From the NCBI RefSeq assembly GCF_018320785.1, contig NW_024571693.1, forward strand, positions 46,001 through 110,000: 64,000 nucleotides of DNA, written 5' to 3'. This stretch comes from Cheilinus undulatus. Its lineage: Eukaryota; Chordata; Actinopteri; Labriformes; Labridae. The translations under genes were made by a program, and so were the position numbers. The notes beneath the pieces were generated by a model, which was not told the DNA's origin, did no database searches, and saw nothing but the letters and a program-made list of their open reading frames with translations. Every line of letters starts with the position of its first letter. Within the stretch, counting starts at the first letter, position 1. This document shows, piece after piece, positions 43,601-53,238 of this stretch.

Positions 43601-46139
43601 CCTGGTAGTAAATTTTTCATCACCCCTTCAATATATTATGACTTTTGCATTGATGCTGAATTTTTGTTTTAAGTTTGTTTGGTTGCTTACAACCAAAGGG
43701 AACTACTTACTGTGTCTGTATTAACGTAGCGCTCTGATACGAGGGAGACGGACAGACAGCGAGGATGGAGAGAAATGAGGAGAGAACCGTTACAGTAGGG
43801 CTGGACGATTATGGCAAAAATAATAATCACGATTATTTTGATTGATATTGAAATCACGATCAATGAACACGATTATTCGTTGATTTCAAAACTTGAGTAT
43901 TTATTGAACCACAACTTAAAAGAACAATGAAAAATAAATCAGTTACAAGTAAAATAATAATAATAATAATAATAATAATATATTAAATAATAGCAATAAA
44001 AAACAATAAATAAAATTAAATACCCAATCTACATGCACTCCTGTAAAACTTGCAAATTTCAAATGCAAATTGTCCTACCATGTCCTACCCTTCTTCTCAA
44101 CCAAAGGCTGCCTTCTGTCATGTTTTTAATCGCTCGCTCCTCGTATTATTGATCCACATATGTCACACGCTTGCTGCAGCTGCGCACGCAACACAGGTGC
44201 ATTCACAGTGCTTTTACAGTGTAGGAACTTGCATACACGCTGCGCGGCACATTAATCGTTTTTCTTTGATTATAATGTTTTTATGATCATGAAAAGCCAA
44301 AATTGAAATCACTATCAAATTTCGATTTTATTGTCCAGCCCTACGTTACAGTCAGGAGTAGAACAATGCAGCATCAGACTGCATGCACTGTTACATAATG
44401 ACAGAGTAAAGAACAGTTTAGGTAACAGGTTTACTTTTAACCATTTAACTTTAATGTGACCTTCTTATTAAGTTACCATCACTCTGTGTTTGAGAGAAAA
44501 GAAGGATTTCTTCATTTTCATTATAAACATCAGTTAGGATGTGATTATACACGACTGTGTCTTGAAATGTTGGAAATATCTGACTGTTACACTGGTAAGA
44601 ATTATTTTATCTCAGGGTTATCCAAACAATGGCTCCTGGAACAGTTGGGCCCTTTTTCAATCAATTTAAGGTTATTTCTTTTTAATTAGTGAACATTTGA
44701 TTCATTCACATAAACAAGACACTCTTTTTAAGGTAAAAATTGTGGAAAGGTTAAAAAACAGAATTCCAAAAAATTAAAACGGAATTTGGAAAAAAAAATA
44801 AAACTGATTTCATAGGGCCCTATAAATGTGACCTGGAAAGGTGTTACTGTGATCAAATCACACCGAGAATCCATCATTCACCATCAGCGGATTCAAGCGT
44901 GGGGTGAGCAGCTCCCTATTTCGTTTTTTGGTGCAACACAGAGCAGTGCAACTGCAAACACAAGCTCAGCTACGAGCACAAGTATTGCGTGTTGATAGTA
45001 AAAAATATTTTACAGGTAGTAAAAGGTAGTTCATTCAACTCTAGGATTCCTGTATAAACCCTGGATGTTTATGGTCAATGTTACAGTTGCCCCCAAACAC
45101 TTACAATTGTAACACCCTGACAACTTTGACTGAACTGAACAAAACAGTCATGCCTTTATGAGTTACAACACAGCAAAAGCTTTATTAATTAGTGCAAAAG
45201 TAAATGTGTCTTATATTTAAAAATGGTGTGTGTATTCAAAGTAATTTGTGGAAAATGTAAAAAATGTTACACTTGCCCCCAGTCTCCCCTACTTTAGGAC
45301 TAGCTCAGTACAAGTTATTTAGAGTCAAGATCCACACTTTAGATAGCATCAGTTACTTTGACCCCTTAAAGCCTGGTGTATTATATTTGATTCATACTTT
45401 TATGATACCTCTATCCAATCAATATGATCAAAAACTACTAAAAAAAATATTCTGATTACAACCTGATAAATGATAAAAATGCCCTCAAGTGGATTATGAG
45501 TTACCAAAAACACCTAATAATGAGATACTATATGTTAACTTTTATTGAAATTTGGATTTTTTGGATTTCAGTAGAAAGTGAAAGAAAAATTTCAGTTCCA
45601 AAAAATTTAATTTTTTCTGGCCATAATTTGTGTTTTCAGGCTTTAATGGGTTAAAAACTTTCAGCTTAAAGTCAAATGGAATAAGCCTGACACAACCATA
45701 ACTATTATCTTGTTGATTAAGGTTTTTTTGTTTCCACATCCAGAGGAGAACGTGCAGGAGCGACCTCAGAAAGAAAGGTACTCTAACACGGAAGAAGTAA
45801 AAACACTTTAACATAAAGTTTCCAGTTATTTCCACTTTTAGGTTCACTAAGATGGCGCAGATAAAGAGTTAAACGTTGATTTAGTGAACGTGATCCATAA
45901 CACACCGACGGGGCGTGTTTCCTGTTTGACGAAGCAGAAATTAATACTTGTCGATATATGTTGTATTTATTTGGGTAGAAGTATCAAATTTAATACCGCA
46001 CACCTCATATGAAGGACACAACTTCGTTCAAATCATCACAAAACATATTTAAGTGGTATTTATTTCAATACTTACAAAGGCTGGGAGAAAAACTCAGGAA
46101 CAGGAGAAACAATCCCAACTCTTGAAGCGCGTGCGGCAT
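31535..46139 (-). CDS. Gene C: CD2/SLAM-like receptor, V-C2-TM with microexon tail
   Basis: Complete 14-exon minus-strand model: signal 46,076-46,139; V 41,782-41,931 + 36,457-36,582; C2 36,189-36,349 + 36,009-36,096; TM 35,776-35,865; tail 35,469-35,492, 35,125-35,148, 34,404-34,427, 32,888-32,935, 32,728-32,766, 32,187-32,264, 32,029-32,094; terminal 31,535-31,629. The sum is 1,077 nt, 358 codons plus stop, with all junctions in frame. This is the minimal family architecture and the best reference for the others. Predicted type I membrane protein; family members act as adhesion or co-stimulatory receptors on leukocytes. The tail is polar and Pro/Ser/Thr/Glu-rich, ends D-V-Y, and has no ITSM. 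Two further microexons are dead. Confidence 0.83.
32029..32935 (-). CDS. Gene C tail exons of 48, 39, 78 and 66 nt
   Basis: 32,888-32,935 (G-P-E-H-E-M-D-P-L-N-Q-S-P-D-G-E), 32,728-32,766 (G-Q-T-D-T-T-Q-H-L-S-N-G-A), 32,187-32,264 (E-T-E-S-V-T-P-E-T-S-N-Q-S), 32,029-32,094 (E-F-T-S-V-E-V-P-D-Q-Q-T-S-G-P-P). All are phase 1 with canonical borders and have clear counterparts in genes B and D. They lack the conserved upstream block, so they form a separate, constitutive-looking part of the tail. Confidence 0.78.
33249..33735 (-). pseudogene. Two dead microexons of gene C
   Basis: At 33,715-33,735 the donor and a 21-nt exon-like body remain, but the TTAG acceptor seen in gene D relatives has become CAAC. 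At about 33,249-33,272 the CAG acceptor has become TTG; the only nearby AG would shift the frame. Both keep the flanking conserved block. Confidence 0.6.
33880..35280. repeat. 0.7-kb tandem duplication in gene C tail
   Basis: Two near-identical units at an offset of 704-721 bp, each with one 24-nt microexon (34,404 and 35,125) and a conserved block. Confidence 0.85.
34404..35492 (-). CDS. Gene C tail microexons 1-3 (24 nt each)
   Basis: 35,469-35,492 (E-R-R-R-R-A-Q-Y), 35,125-35,148 (E-K-W-Q-R-E-I-D), 34,404-34,427 (E-K-W-R-R-H-R-D). Each has a CAG acceptor, a GTAAGA donor and phase 1. Microexons 2 and 3 are tandem copies about 0.7 kb apart. The second and third are preceded by the conserved block described separately. 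Confidence 0.75.
35776..35865 (-). CDS. Gene C transmembrane exon
   Basis: 90 nt encoding Q-E-Q-E-R-L then I-S-I-L-V-P-V-V-V-V-I-V-L-V-L-I-G-V-A-V and F-F-I-R. One hydrophobic helix, phase 1 at both ends, donor GTAAG. Confidence 0.85.
36009..36349 (-). CDS. Gene C C2 domain (two exons)
   Basis: First half 36,189-36,349 (161 nt): S-R-V-A-K-P-S-V-E-T-S-C, N-C-D-V-T-C-E-G, Y-T-W-F-I-D-G-E-H-G. Second half 36,009-36,096 (88 nt): D-S-K-E-Y-S-F-R-C-L-M-M-N-P-V-S-N-E-T-S. Donors are GTATGA and GTGAGT. Confidence 0.83.
36457..41931 (-). CDS. Gene C V domain (two exons, 5.2-kb intron)
   Basis: First half 41,782-41,931 (150 nt): D-Q-I-Y-M-A-I-G-G-D-A-V-L-R-P-P-P-M-D-L, I-E-W-K-Y-N, E-C-F-G-Q-F-K. Second half 36,457-36,582 (126 nt): G-R-C-E-V-N-T-D-T-G-E-L-T-I-K, D-S-G-I-Y-T-P-E-I-N-Y-K. 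The intron is swollen by the nested transposon stack at 36,935-40,204. Confidence 0.82.
37875..37910. repeat. Perfect 15-bp hairpin
   Basis: TTGCAAGACCAGTCT, a 6-base spacer, then its exact reverse complement. It lies inside the outer transposon. Confidence 0.8.
38002..39973. mobile_element. hAT-like element nested in the outer element
   Basis: Ends CAGGGCTTGACATT and, inverted, CAGGGATTGACATT, with an 8-bp target duplication (37,994-38,001 and 39,974-39,981, one mismatch). No transposase is visible. Confidence 0.7.
38061..39486. mobile_element. Innermost hAT-like element
   Basis: Ends CATAGGCGTAGGAAC and, inverted, CAAGGGCGTAGGAA, with an 8-bp target duplication (38,053-38,060 and 39,487-39,494, one mismatch). 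A short plus ORF at 38,428-38,649 starting M-P-P-L-K-K-R-L-K-Q-Q-Q may be a transposase N-terminus; the rest is deleted. Confidence 0.7.
40655..40735. repeat. (TG)n/G-run microsatellite
   Basis: TG repeats followed by a run of about twelve G, then more TG/GGGTG. The homologous introns of A and B carry shorter TG tracts (6,527-6,555; 25,278-25,300). Confidence 0.85.
43533..45060. mobile_element. Second element nested in the 42.6-45.3 kb insert
   Basis: Left end CCAGGGTATCCACAGGG and inverted right end CCAGGGTTTATACAGG. AAAGGTAGTAAAAGGTA-like text lies near both ends. Borders are approximate. Confidence 0.45.
43796..44343. mobile_element. hAT-like element with exact 8-bp TSD
   Basis: 548 bp with ends TAGGGCTGGACGAT and, inverted, TAGGGCTGGACAAT. 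The word CGTTACAG flanks it on both sides (43,788-43,795 and 44,344-44,351). It contains an (AAT)n run near 43,955-43,982. Confidence 0.78.
46076..46139 (-). CDS. Gene C exon 1: signal peptide
   Basis: ATG at 46,139 opens MPHALQELGLFLLFLSFSPS. The exon is 64 nt, phase 1, with a GTAAGT donor. It is paralogous to gene A exon 1, including an A-G-A-T-G-G-C-G-C-A-G motif in the flanking intron (45,851 and 11,638). Confidence 0.82.
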
Positions 46140-46449
46140 ATTCCTAAGTTAAACACGTTAAACCGGCACCATAACAACACGACTACACTAAATACACTAA
46201 ACTACACTAAATATTAAAATTGATAGCTACATTTCAGTTAGCATAAACTACTCAGGTACGAACTCAGTTTGTCACAGACGAAATCGAAACTACAGCTTCT
46301 TCTTCGAGAATCCAACTCCGCCTTCCCGCAGTGCGCAGCCGTTAATGGTTGTCTCTTCTTCTTCTTCCTGTTCCTTCTGTGGTTTGTCTGGGAATGTTTC
46401 TCACGTTTTTACCTAATGTAACACACTGATTATTTTTAGATTTTTAACA

Positions 46450-46800
46450 GGGGTTTTAATCTTTTTAGTCTTGTTTTAACCAGTTCTGTCTTATCTATGG
46501 GGTACGGTACAATAAAAGGGACAAATTTAAGTGCCAACTTTTAAACTTTTTAATTGGGGAGGCAAAAATGTCAATCTACCTCAGTCAGACAGACAGACTA
46601 CAGACTGGACCTCAACTTGACCCTGTGACCTTGTGGAAGAGCAACATTAAAGCCAGGCTGCAGCTGGATTTTTACCTCCACAGGGCCACAGGAAATATGG
46701 AGAAGTTTATAGAGATGTGGGAGTATGAAGAGTTTCTGTGTAAAGTTTCTGATGGAGAACTAAAATTTCAAATCTGTCCTTTTATATTATGTTGAACAGT
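46450..46800 (+). mobile_element. Possible L1-like ORF2 C-terminal fragment
   Basis: Plus-strand ORF 46,568-46,795 includes L-W-K-S-N-I-K-A-R-L-Q-L-D-F and T-G-N-M-E-K-F-I-E-M-W, which resembles C-terminal ends of fish L1-like ORF2 proteins. No poly(A) or target duplication was found, so this is tentative. Confidence 0.3.
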
Positions 46801-46982
46801 CCAGTCACAGATCATTTTTACAGATATCACTGCATTATAATGTACTTTTGAACCATAAATTCCACATTTATGAGCATTATTTTTACTAAATCTACTTGCG
46901 TTATTTTGCAGTGCTGGTTCACACCATTTGTACATTTTTAAGGGAGGAGCAGGTGCCCCCAGTATTGTATTTTACTTAATTC

Positions 46983-47780
46983 AGTGATACTCAATGTGTG
47001 GCTCTTTTGTGATGATTTGTGGCTCCTTTGTGTCTTAATTTGAAATATTATTCCCCAGAAAACCTTAAATAAAAGGAAACTTTGACCTCAGAAATTATCC
47101 ATTGCAAGTCACATTAATCAGTTTGTTTCCCACACTTACACAGTTTGCTTTAATTGCCAACATTTAAATTTGTCTGTATATTTAAATTGCCCTTATTTGA
47201 TTATTTTGCCACTTTAAATCAATTTTTCAGTGCTGTAGGCCCACTTTTGTCACTTCTTTTGGTCCAGTTTTTGACTCTTTTATCCTGCTTTTTACTATTT
47301 GCAATTTTTTCCCCATTTCTGCCACTTTTTGCTATTTAAGCTGCCTTTTGCCATTAAATGCCACTCCCCCCCCCAAAACTTTAGCCATTCTTTGCAGTTT
47401 TTCCCCATTCTAGCCCATTTTAGTCACTTTGCACTCATTTTTTTGTTTTTTTGGTCATGTTTTTGCTACTTTTTGACCATTTTTGCCTCCTGTCACACAT
47501 TTTATGTCAATTCTCACCCACATTTTGCCACCTTCTGTCCATTTTTGCCACTTTTTCTCCTCAATTTTTTTGTCACTTTCCACCCAGTATTTGTTTTTTT
47601 AATGCTGATTTTGCCCCTTTTTACCCTTTTTGCCGCTTGTTGACCATTTTGCCCCCTTTAACTTATTTTTATTGCCACTTTAACCCATTTTTGCCACTTT
47701 TCACCACTTCGACTGTGGCTCTTGTAAAGATGTTTTTCAACAGTTTGGCTCTTTGGTTGAGCAGGTTTGAGTAACGCTGC
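46983..47780. repeat. Degenerate T-rich tandem repeat in a possible TIR element
   Basis: 47,200-47,720 consists of variants of TTTTGCCACTTTT. The ends CAGTGATACTCAA and, inverted, CAGCGTTACTCAA suggest a DNA transposon around it. The ORFs across it are low-complexity Phe/Leu strings. Confidence 0.5.
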
Positions 47781-47929
47781 TCTATTTGATACAAATTTCA
47801 GTCTGTTGAACAATTAATTTAGTCACTTTTGATTCAATAATGATACTAAATGCTAAGGAAAAATAAATAAAATCACATTTTTTTGGGTAGTAAGTACCCT
47901 TTTCCCCTCTGTGCTACACCCCTGCTGAG

Positions 47930-48570
47930 AATAGTGTTGGACTTACTACGCTGCCTTGTGGCACACCATTCTCAGCTTCATACTGGTTGGATAGTTCTGT
48001 CCCTATCCTCACCTCAATAGTTCTTCCATTGAAGAAGTCCATTACTCACTTAAATATTCTTCCTCCAGTCCCCATTAAGTGGAGCTTTATCAAGAGACCC
48101 TCTTTCAAGTGTTGAAAATGATGTTCTTTTCACTAGTCTGAATGCTCTGTTTCTGTTTCTCACTGCCTCCTCACATTTGTTGTCCCACCACTGCCTTCTT
48201 CTTTTTCTTTCCTACTTTTTAGGATAGCTTCTGTTGCAGCTGCTACAATGCTTTGTTTTATTTTGCAATCAAGCATTTCCACACTCAGTTCATCACTAAC
48301 CTGGTTTAGTAGTTTATCTCCTTCTTCCATAAATATCTCCCGGTTTGCTTTTGCAAATATCCACTTTCCTCCAACACTCTCTACTCCCTGTGGAGAAGCA
48401 GTATTAATTTTGCACCACCCGGGATAATGATCACTCCCTAAAGTTCCTCTTTGATACTCTGACCAATCACATATAGTTCCAGTGCTGTTTGATACTAGAG
48501 TCAGGTCTAATGCTGATTCCTGTCCAGTATTTACATCTTGTGTAGTAATTTGTGTTTAACATGCCTTTAA
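47930..48570 (-). mobile_element. Fragment of a second LINE (I/Nimb-like)
   Basis: Minus-strand translation gives endonuclease text (D-L-T-L-V-S ... G-S-D-H-Y-P) near 48,430-48,530, then Q-W-W-D-N-K-C-E-E-A-V near 48,190, and RT text (N-G-V-P-Q-G-S-V-V-S-P-T-L-F) near 47,935-47,985. Most of the RT is deleted. The clade is tentative. Confidence 0.65.
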
Positions 48571-48589
48571 CACTTCTCAGAGACACTGT

Positions 48590-50165
48590 TTGAACATTGT
48601 GTGGTGCGTTCAAGAACATTACGATGCATTTGTTTTAATGAACAGACTTGAGAAACAGCCTAAAACGGCATTAAACAAATCCCCTGATGTAAAACATCGA
48701 CTCAAACTATTGAATCTGAGGTGGGACTCTGTTCTCCCTGACTTTACTCTCAGCACCTCATTCCCTTCACAGCCTGGCTGATCTCACTAAAGTTTGCTTC
48801 TGAACTGCTTGTGAACTTTCACTTCCTCGGTCCTGGGGGCTCCCTGGTTGTGACGGGGCTTTAAGCAGCTGCTTATGTCGCTTATGCCTCGGGCCAGCTC
48901 TGTCATAACATAGAGAATGATATGATCGTATAATCATATTGATCATTTAATAGAATTATGTAACGACATCATATTTCATAATTCTCACAGCACTAATCTG
49001 TTTAAAATAAAAAACCCCAACAAAGACAGATAATAAATATATTTATGTAGTTAACAGCTTTATACAGGATGAACATCTCACAGAATTATGGCCTCATTCA
49101 GGCAGAAGTTTGTTTATTGTTCCTATTTTGCTGAACATCAGAATAAAAACAAAGAGCTCTGTGGTGATTATTGATCAGATTAAAAGAATGTGAGAGACAG
49201 CCTCAGTTATCAGCTAATAACAGATCTGTAGGCTACATAGCTGAGGATATTTACCATGATTCAATGATTGAGTTTATAAACCAAAGTAAATCCACTGATA
49301 ATTAAATATCTAAAATAAAGAATGCTTTTCTTAAGGCATTTTATGACCGATTTTATACCGTCATCTAAAAGGTTTTGAAATGATTTTAAACAAGGGTCTG
49401 CTTAAGGTTTGTGCTGTGAGGTGACTCAGCTGATCATCAGTACCTGATGTTGCTCACACTGAGGCTGTGAAGTGAATGAGTTCTCATTCACTAAGTTGTG
49501 CTTCCTCTCTCTCCCTGTCTCTGCCTCACATCTTTCTTTCAGTTTCTTGCTGGGAAATGACGTGAACAGAGGAAGGACGGATACCAAATTGTGAAATGAG
49601 AAAGACCTTCTGCATTAAGATGCTGAAATTCCATGTTGTCAAACAAGAGGTAAGGCCTGCTGTCCTGGACTTTAATGTACAACCTCTAAAAAAAAGCAGT
49701 TTATCCTTGAGCCAGAGTGGATTTTTGCAAGCCAGCGTTGTAAAAAGGCCTCATGACCTTGTGCTCAGACCCTTAAATTGAATGATTTTGTTCTTGAGAT
49801 AGAGTGGATCTTAGTGCAAAGTTTAACCCTCAGGCATCATTAGGGACATTTCTGTCCATTTGGGCAAAATTTTCCTCTTTCTCTTTCCCCGTTTTGGCTG
49901 TGTTAGCGCATATGGTCTATATTTTTTTTGTTTCTTTTTGCAACAAAGTTTTCCTTCGAGGCAAAATTTTGAATACAAATTTCAAATGCTCTCATAGGTC
50001 AGGGGAACAGTGTGAAACAAATTTACTACACTTTAAAGCCATTAAGGACAAAAATGTCCACTTCCAAAAAACTGCTATAAAAACTCAACAGATATATACA
50101 TTTCAAAATATCTCAAAAGTTGTTGCACAACTGGTTAAGGACTTTCTGTTTTCAATCAGACTTTT
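48590..50165. other. Gene D-gene C spacer without supported genes
   Basis: Apart from the shared intergenic block near 49,625-49,820 I see no conserved coding sequence. The plus ORF at 49,804-50,175 overlaps that block and shows no motif. Confidence 0.5.
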
Positions 50166-50169
50166 TCTA

Positions 50170-52812
50170 TCATAGATCATTTATTTTATTTATGTTTGCA
50201 TAGTTAAAAAAATTACAATTGTACAGCTTTCACAAGGAAAGTACATATGAGGATTTGTGCAGGTGAGGTAAAGAAACCCGAGAGGGCTTTTAATTAGACC
50301 TCACCATGTAAACTGATCATCGTCATTTGCCAATGGTGATAAGCGTAGACATTAAAAAAGAAGAAAAACAAAACATGGAAATGAAGAGAAAGAAAAAAGA
50401 AAAAGGCAAGTATGATAGTGTAGGAAGCGAGGTAGTGCTATTTTCAAGGCATTATTCTCTCTAATGATATTTGAAGTGAAATATTTTCTACTTCCAACAG
50501 ATCACACATCCTAGTATCCTGAGACACACACATCCTTAACGGTATTAGTCAAAATGCCGAATGTTAAGTCAGAGCAAGAGTAGTGCTTTCAGGGCACTCA
50601 GAACATAAGTGTATTCATAGATAAACATGTACACACTGACATAGTCATACACGCCTACAGATACATACATACACATATATGCATGCACATGTACATACCC
50701 AAAACACACCCAACTTAACAAAGAAAAGTTGAGTATGTTAGAGCATATGAGAATGCAAATTCATACTCGTCAATACCCAACCAGCAGCATTTTTTTTTTT
50801 TCATTACACTAGTATGACACTGTAGTTTTTGTTATTATTATTGTTATTTTGATTTGCAGTAGATGTTAGCTAGGGATAATAAATGCAAGAGTATAGATGG
50901 TCGATGTCTCAATTTATCAATGTATCTATTAAGCGTTTTTTGAATGCCTTCAGGGAGGATGTTGTTATTAGGAGGTGTGAGTAGGTGTCCCACAGTGCGA
51001 CACCTCCATATCTAATAAAGAACTGCGCTCTAGAGGTGCAACACTGTGGGGCACGCAATTGGTTAGCTCTTCTGGTTGGGTATGAGTGGTAGCTGGAATA
51101 ATCAGAAAAATATAGTTGGAAATGAGTTGGGAGGTTATGAGTCATATATTTTGGTTTGTAGATGAACGTACAGATCTGTAAAATGTTTGTTATAAATCGT
51201 TAGGATCCTGAGTTGAGAAAAAAGACGTGCTGTTGGCTGTCTGGGTGGGGAATTTGTTGCTAGTCTTACAAAAAGCTTTTGTATTAGATGTAGTTTGTTG
51301 AGATTGGGGGGGGTACTACCTCATGCTATATTGCAATAGGTGAAGTAAGGATAAACAAAACTGTAATAAAATGTTGACAAGGTGGCTCTATTAAGAAGAG
51401 GGGTAATTTTTCCGATGACTCCAACCGTTGTTGAAATTTTCTTTGTGACATAACTGATTTGTTCCTTCCAGCAACAACCCTCATCCACCATGAGGCCAAG
51501 AAAATGAACTATTGGTTCTCTTTTTAATTTTGTGATCAATAATAAAAAGGTTGCACTTATCTATGTTGTACGCTTTCCATCCGGCTAATAGGATGTAATT
51601 AGTTTTTTTATGTTAACTGATAGTTTGTTGATTTGGAACCATTTAGTGAATTTGGTGAGACTGTTATTAGCTTCTTCAATGAGTGAATCAAAGTGCTTGC
51701 TGGAAAGAACAAGTGTAGTGTCATCAGCAAATTAAATGAGAAACAGAAGGAGAGACCGAGGCAAGATCATTTATGTATAAAAGGAAGAGTAAAGGGCCAA
51801 GAATTGAACCCTGTGCTACTCCACAGGTCAATACCGATCTACTGGACTCGCAATTATTTATTGATACATATTGTTGTCTTCCAGTAATATAGTTTTTAAA
51901 ACCATTTGTAGACTGTTCCATTAAATCATATTTGTGCAGTTTTGACAGTAGTATGCTATGATTTACTGTGTCAAATGCCTTGGAAAGATCTAGAAAAACT
52001 GCTATTGCATATTCATTATATTCTAGTGCAGTTGTTTGTTAATGTTAACAGAGCCATGTTTGCAGAATGATTTTTTCAGAAGCCGTATTGATGGTTGTAT
52101 AATATTTTTTTTGTGGTGATGTGCTAAATTATTCTTTTATTTACTATTTTTTCAAGAATCTTGGAGAAGCATGGTAATATTGATATTGTACGGTAGTTGG
52201 TGAAGTTACTGGAACTGTCTGATTTGTGTATAGGTATGAATTAAGCTATTTTGACATCATGTGGAATAATTCCAGTTTAAAGTGATAGGGAGAAAATGAA
52301 AGCATGCGGTTCTGCAATGAATGATTTGACAGTTTTTACTAGTTTGACTGTGATGTCATCGTACCCTGGTGCTGAAGTTTGAAAACTGTCAATGATAGAG
52401 AGTACTTCATTGGAATCTGGCAGATCAAAGTGACAGAGAGTAGGAAAGTGATGAGTAGGAGAGTAGGAAATTGGTTTGTTTTTTAGATTATTGGGAAACA
52501 TTTGTTGAAACAGCCTTAAAGGACTGGGTGAGTTCTAGATATGCCAGGTTTACATCCATTTTGGAGTAGACATTTTCCCATGTTAATGTAGTAATAGTAT
52601 TTTTAAAGACATTAATGTTTTTATCATTATATTTTCGACAGGTTGTGTGTGTAACCTGTTTCTTGGTGGCTTGGCTGCCCATTTCTGATAGTTGAAATAT
52701 TGAAAAATGATCTGATACGTCTGCATATAATGTCCATGAGATGATTGCCTCATTACATGAGTTTGTCATTATATTATCTATTAATGTAGCAGATTTATCA
52801 GTCACTCTAGAG
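50170..52812 (-). mobile_element. Decayed non-LTR retrotransposon (CR1/L2/Rex1-type RT)
   Basis: Minus-strand pieces in order: endonuclease end with S-D-H-F (52,488-52,805), RT start with P-G-Y-D-D-I (52,277-52,501), RT core with G-V-A-Q-G-S-I-L-G-P-L-L-F (51,724-51,921), F-A-D-D at 51,720-51,731 in another frame, and C-terminal parts (51,321-51,539; 50,909-51,145). Frameshifts and stops show it is dead. Its right border abuts the gene D array. Confidence 0.8.
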
Positions 52813-53238
52813 GTATTATGTATAATAGAATAATAAAATAAGAATATAAGTTATTTAATAAGTTTTGTGTTTGTAAATTAGTTTCACTAACTAAGGATAA
52901 TTTTCTGTCTAAAATGAAATATTTGGACTAATAAATCTGGTAGAGCAAAACAATTGCAGAAACAACAAAGCGGCTCTATAATTTCTGCTGAGATTGAAAA
53001 AAAAAGGTCAAACTGAGTACATGTCTGTTTATAGATACTATACTGGTTGTGCTAAATACTTTATGTAAACTACAGATTTGGTGTTTAATATTTTAAAACA
53101 GAGAATACAGGCATGTTATACATGTTCAGATGAACTAATATCTTAATTCTGATATTTAAATAAACTACAGTTGAGAAAAGTGTTAAATTTTCAATATGTT
53201 GTCATATCAAAAATTTAAGAGAACATTTTGTATCTTAC

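Larger units (their letters stand above)
42653..45293. mobile_element. TIR element in gene C intron 1
   Basis: Ends AGTAGGGGAGACCAGGGGCA and, inverted, AGTAGGGGAGACTGGGGGCA, followed on both sides by A/G-T-G-T-A-A-C. GGGGCAACTGTAAC-like words recur inside. Superfamily unknown; no transposase seen. Confidence 0.6.

Noticed and set aside
44050..44286. Plus-strand ORF of 78 residues
   Set aside because: Inside a 548-bp hAT-like element too short to encode transposase.
45542..45847. Minus-strand ORF of 101 residues
   Set aside because: Spans the intron 1 region shared with gene A, where the frame is not preserved; no motif.
47154..47774. Overlapping plus-strand ORFs of about 110 residues
   Set aside because: They translate a degenerate TTTTGCCACTTTT repeat; low-complexity Phe/Leu, no start context or homology.
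49804..50175. Plus-strand ORF of 123 residues, the longest in the window
   Set aside because: Begins in a duplicated intergenic block whose counterpart near 29,150 has no matching frame; composition is AT-driven and no domain is recognisable.
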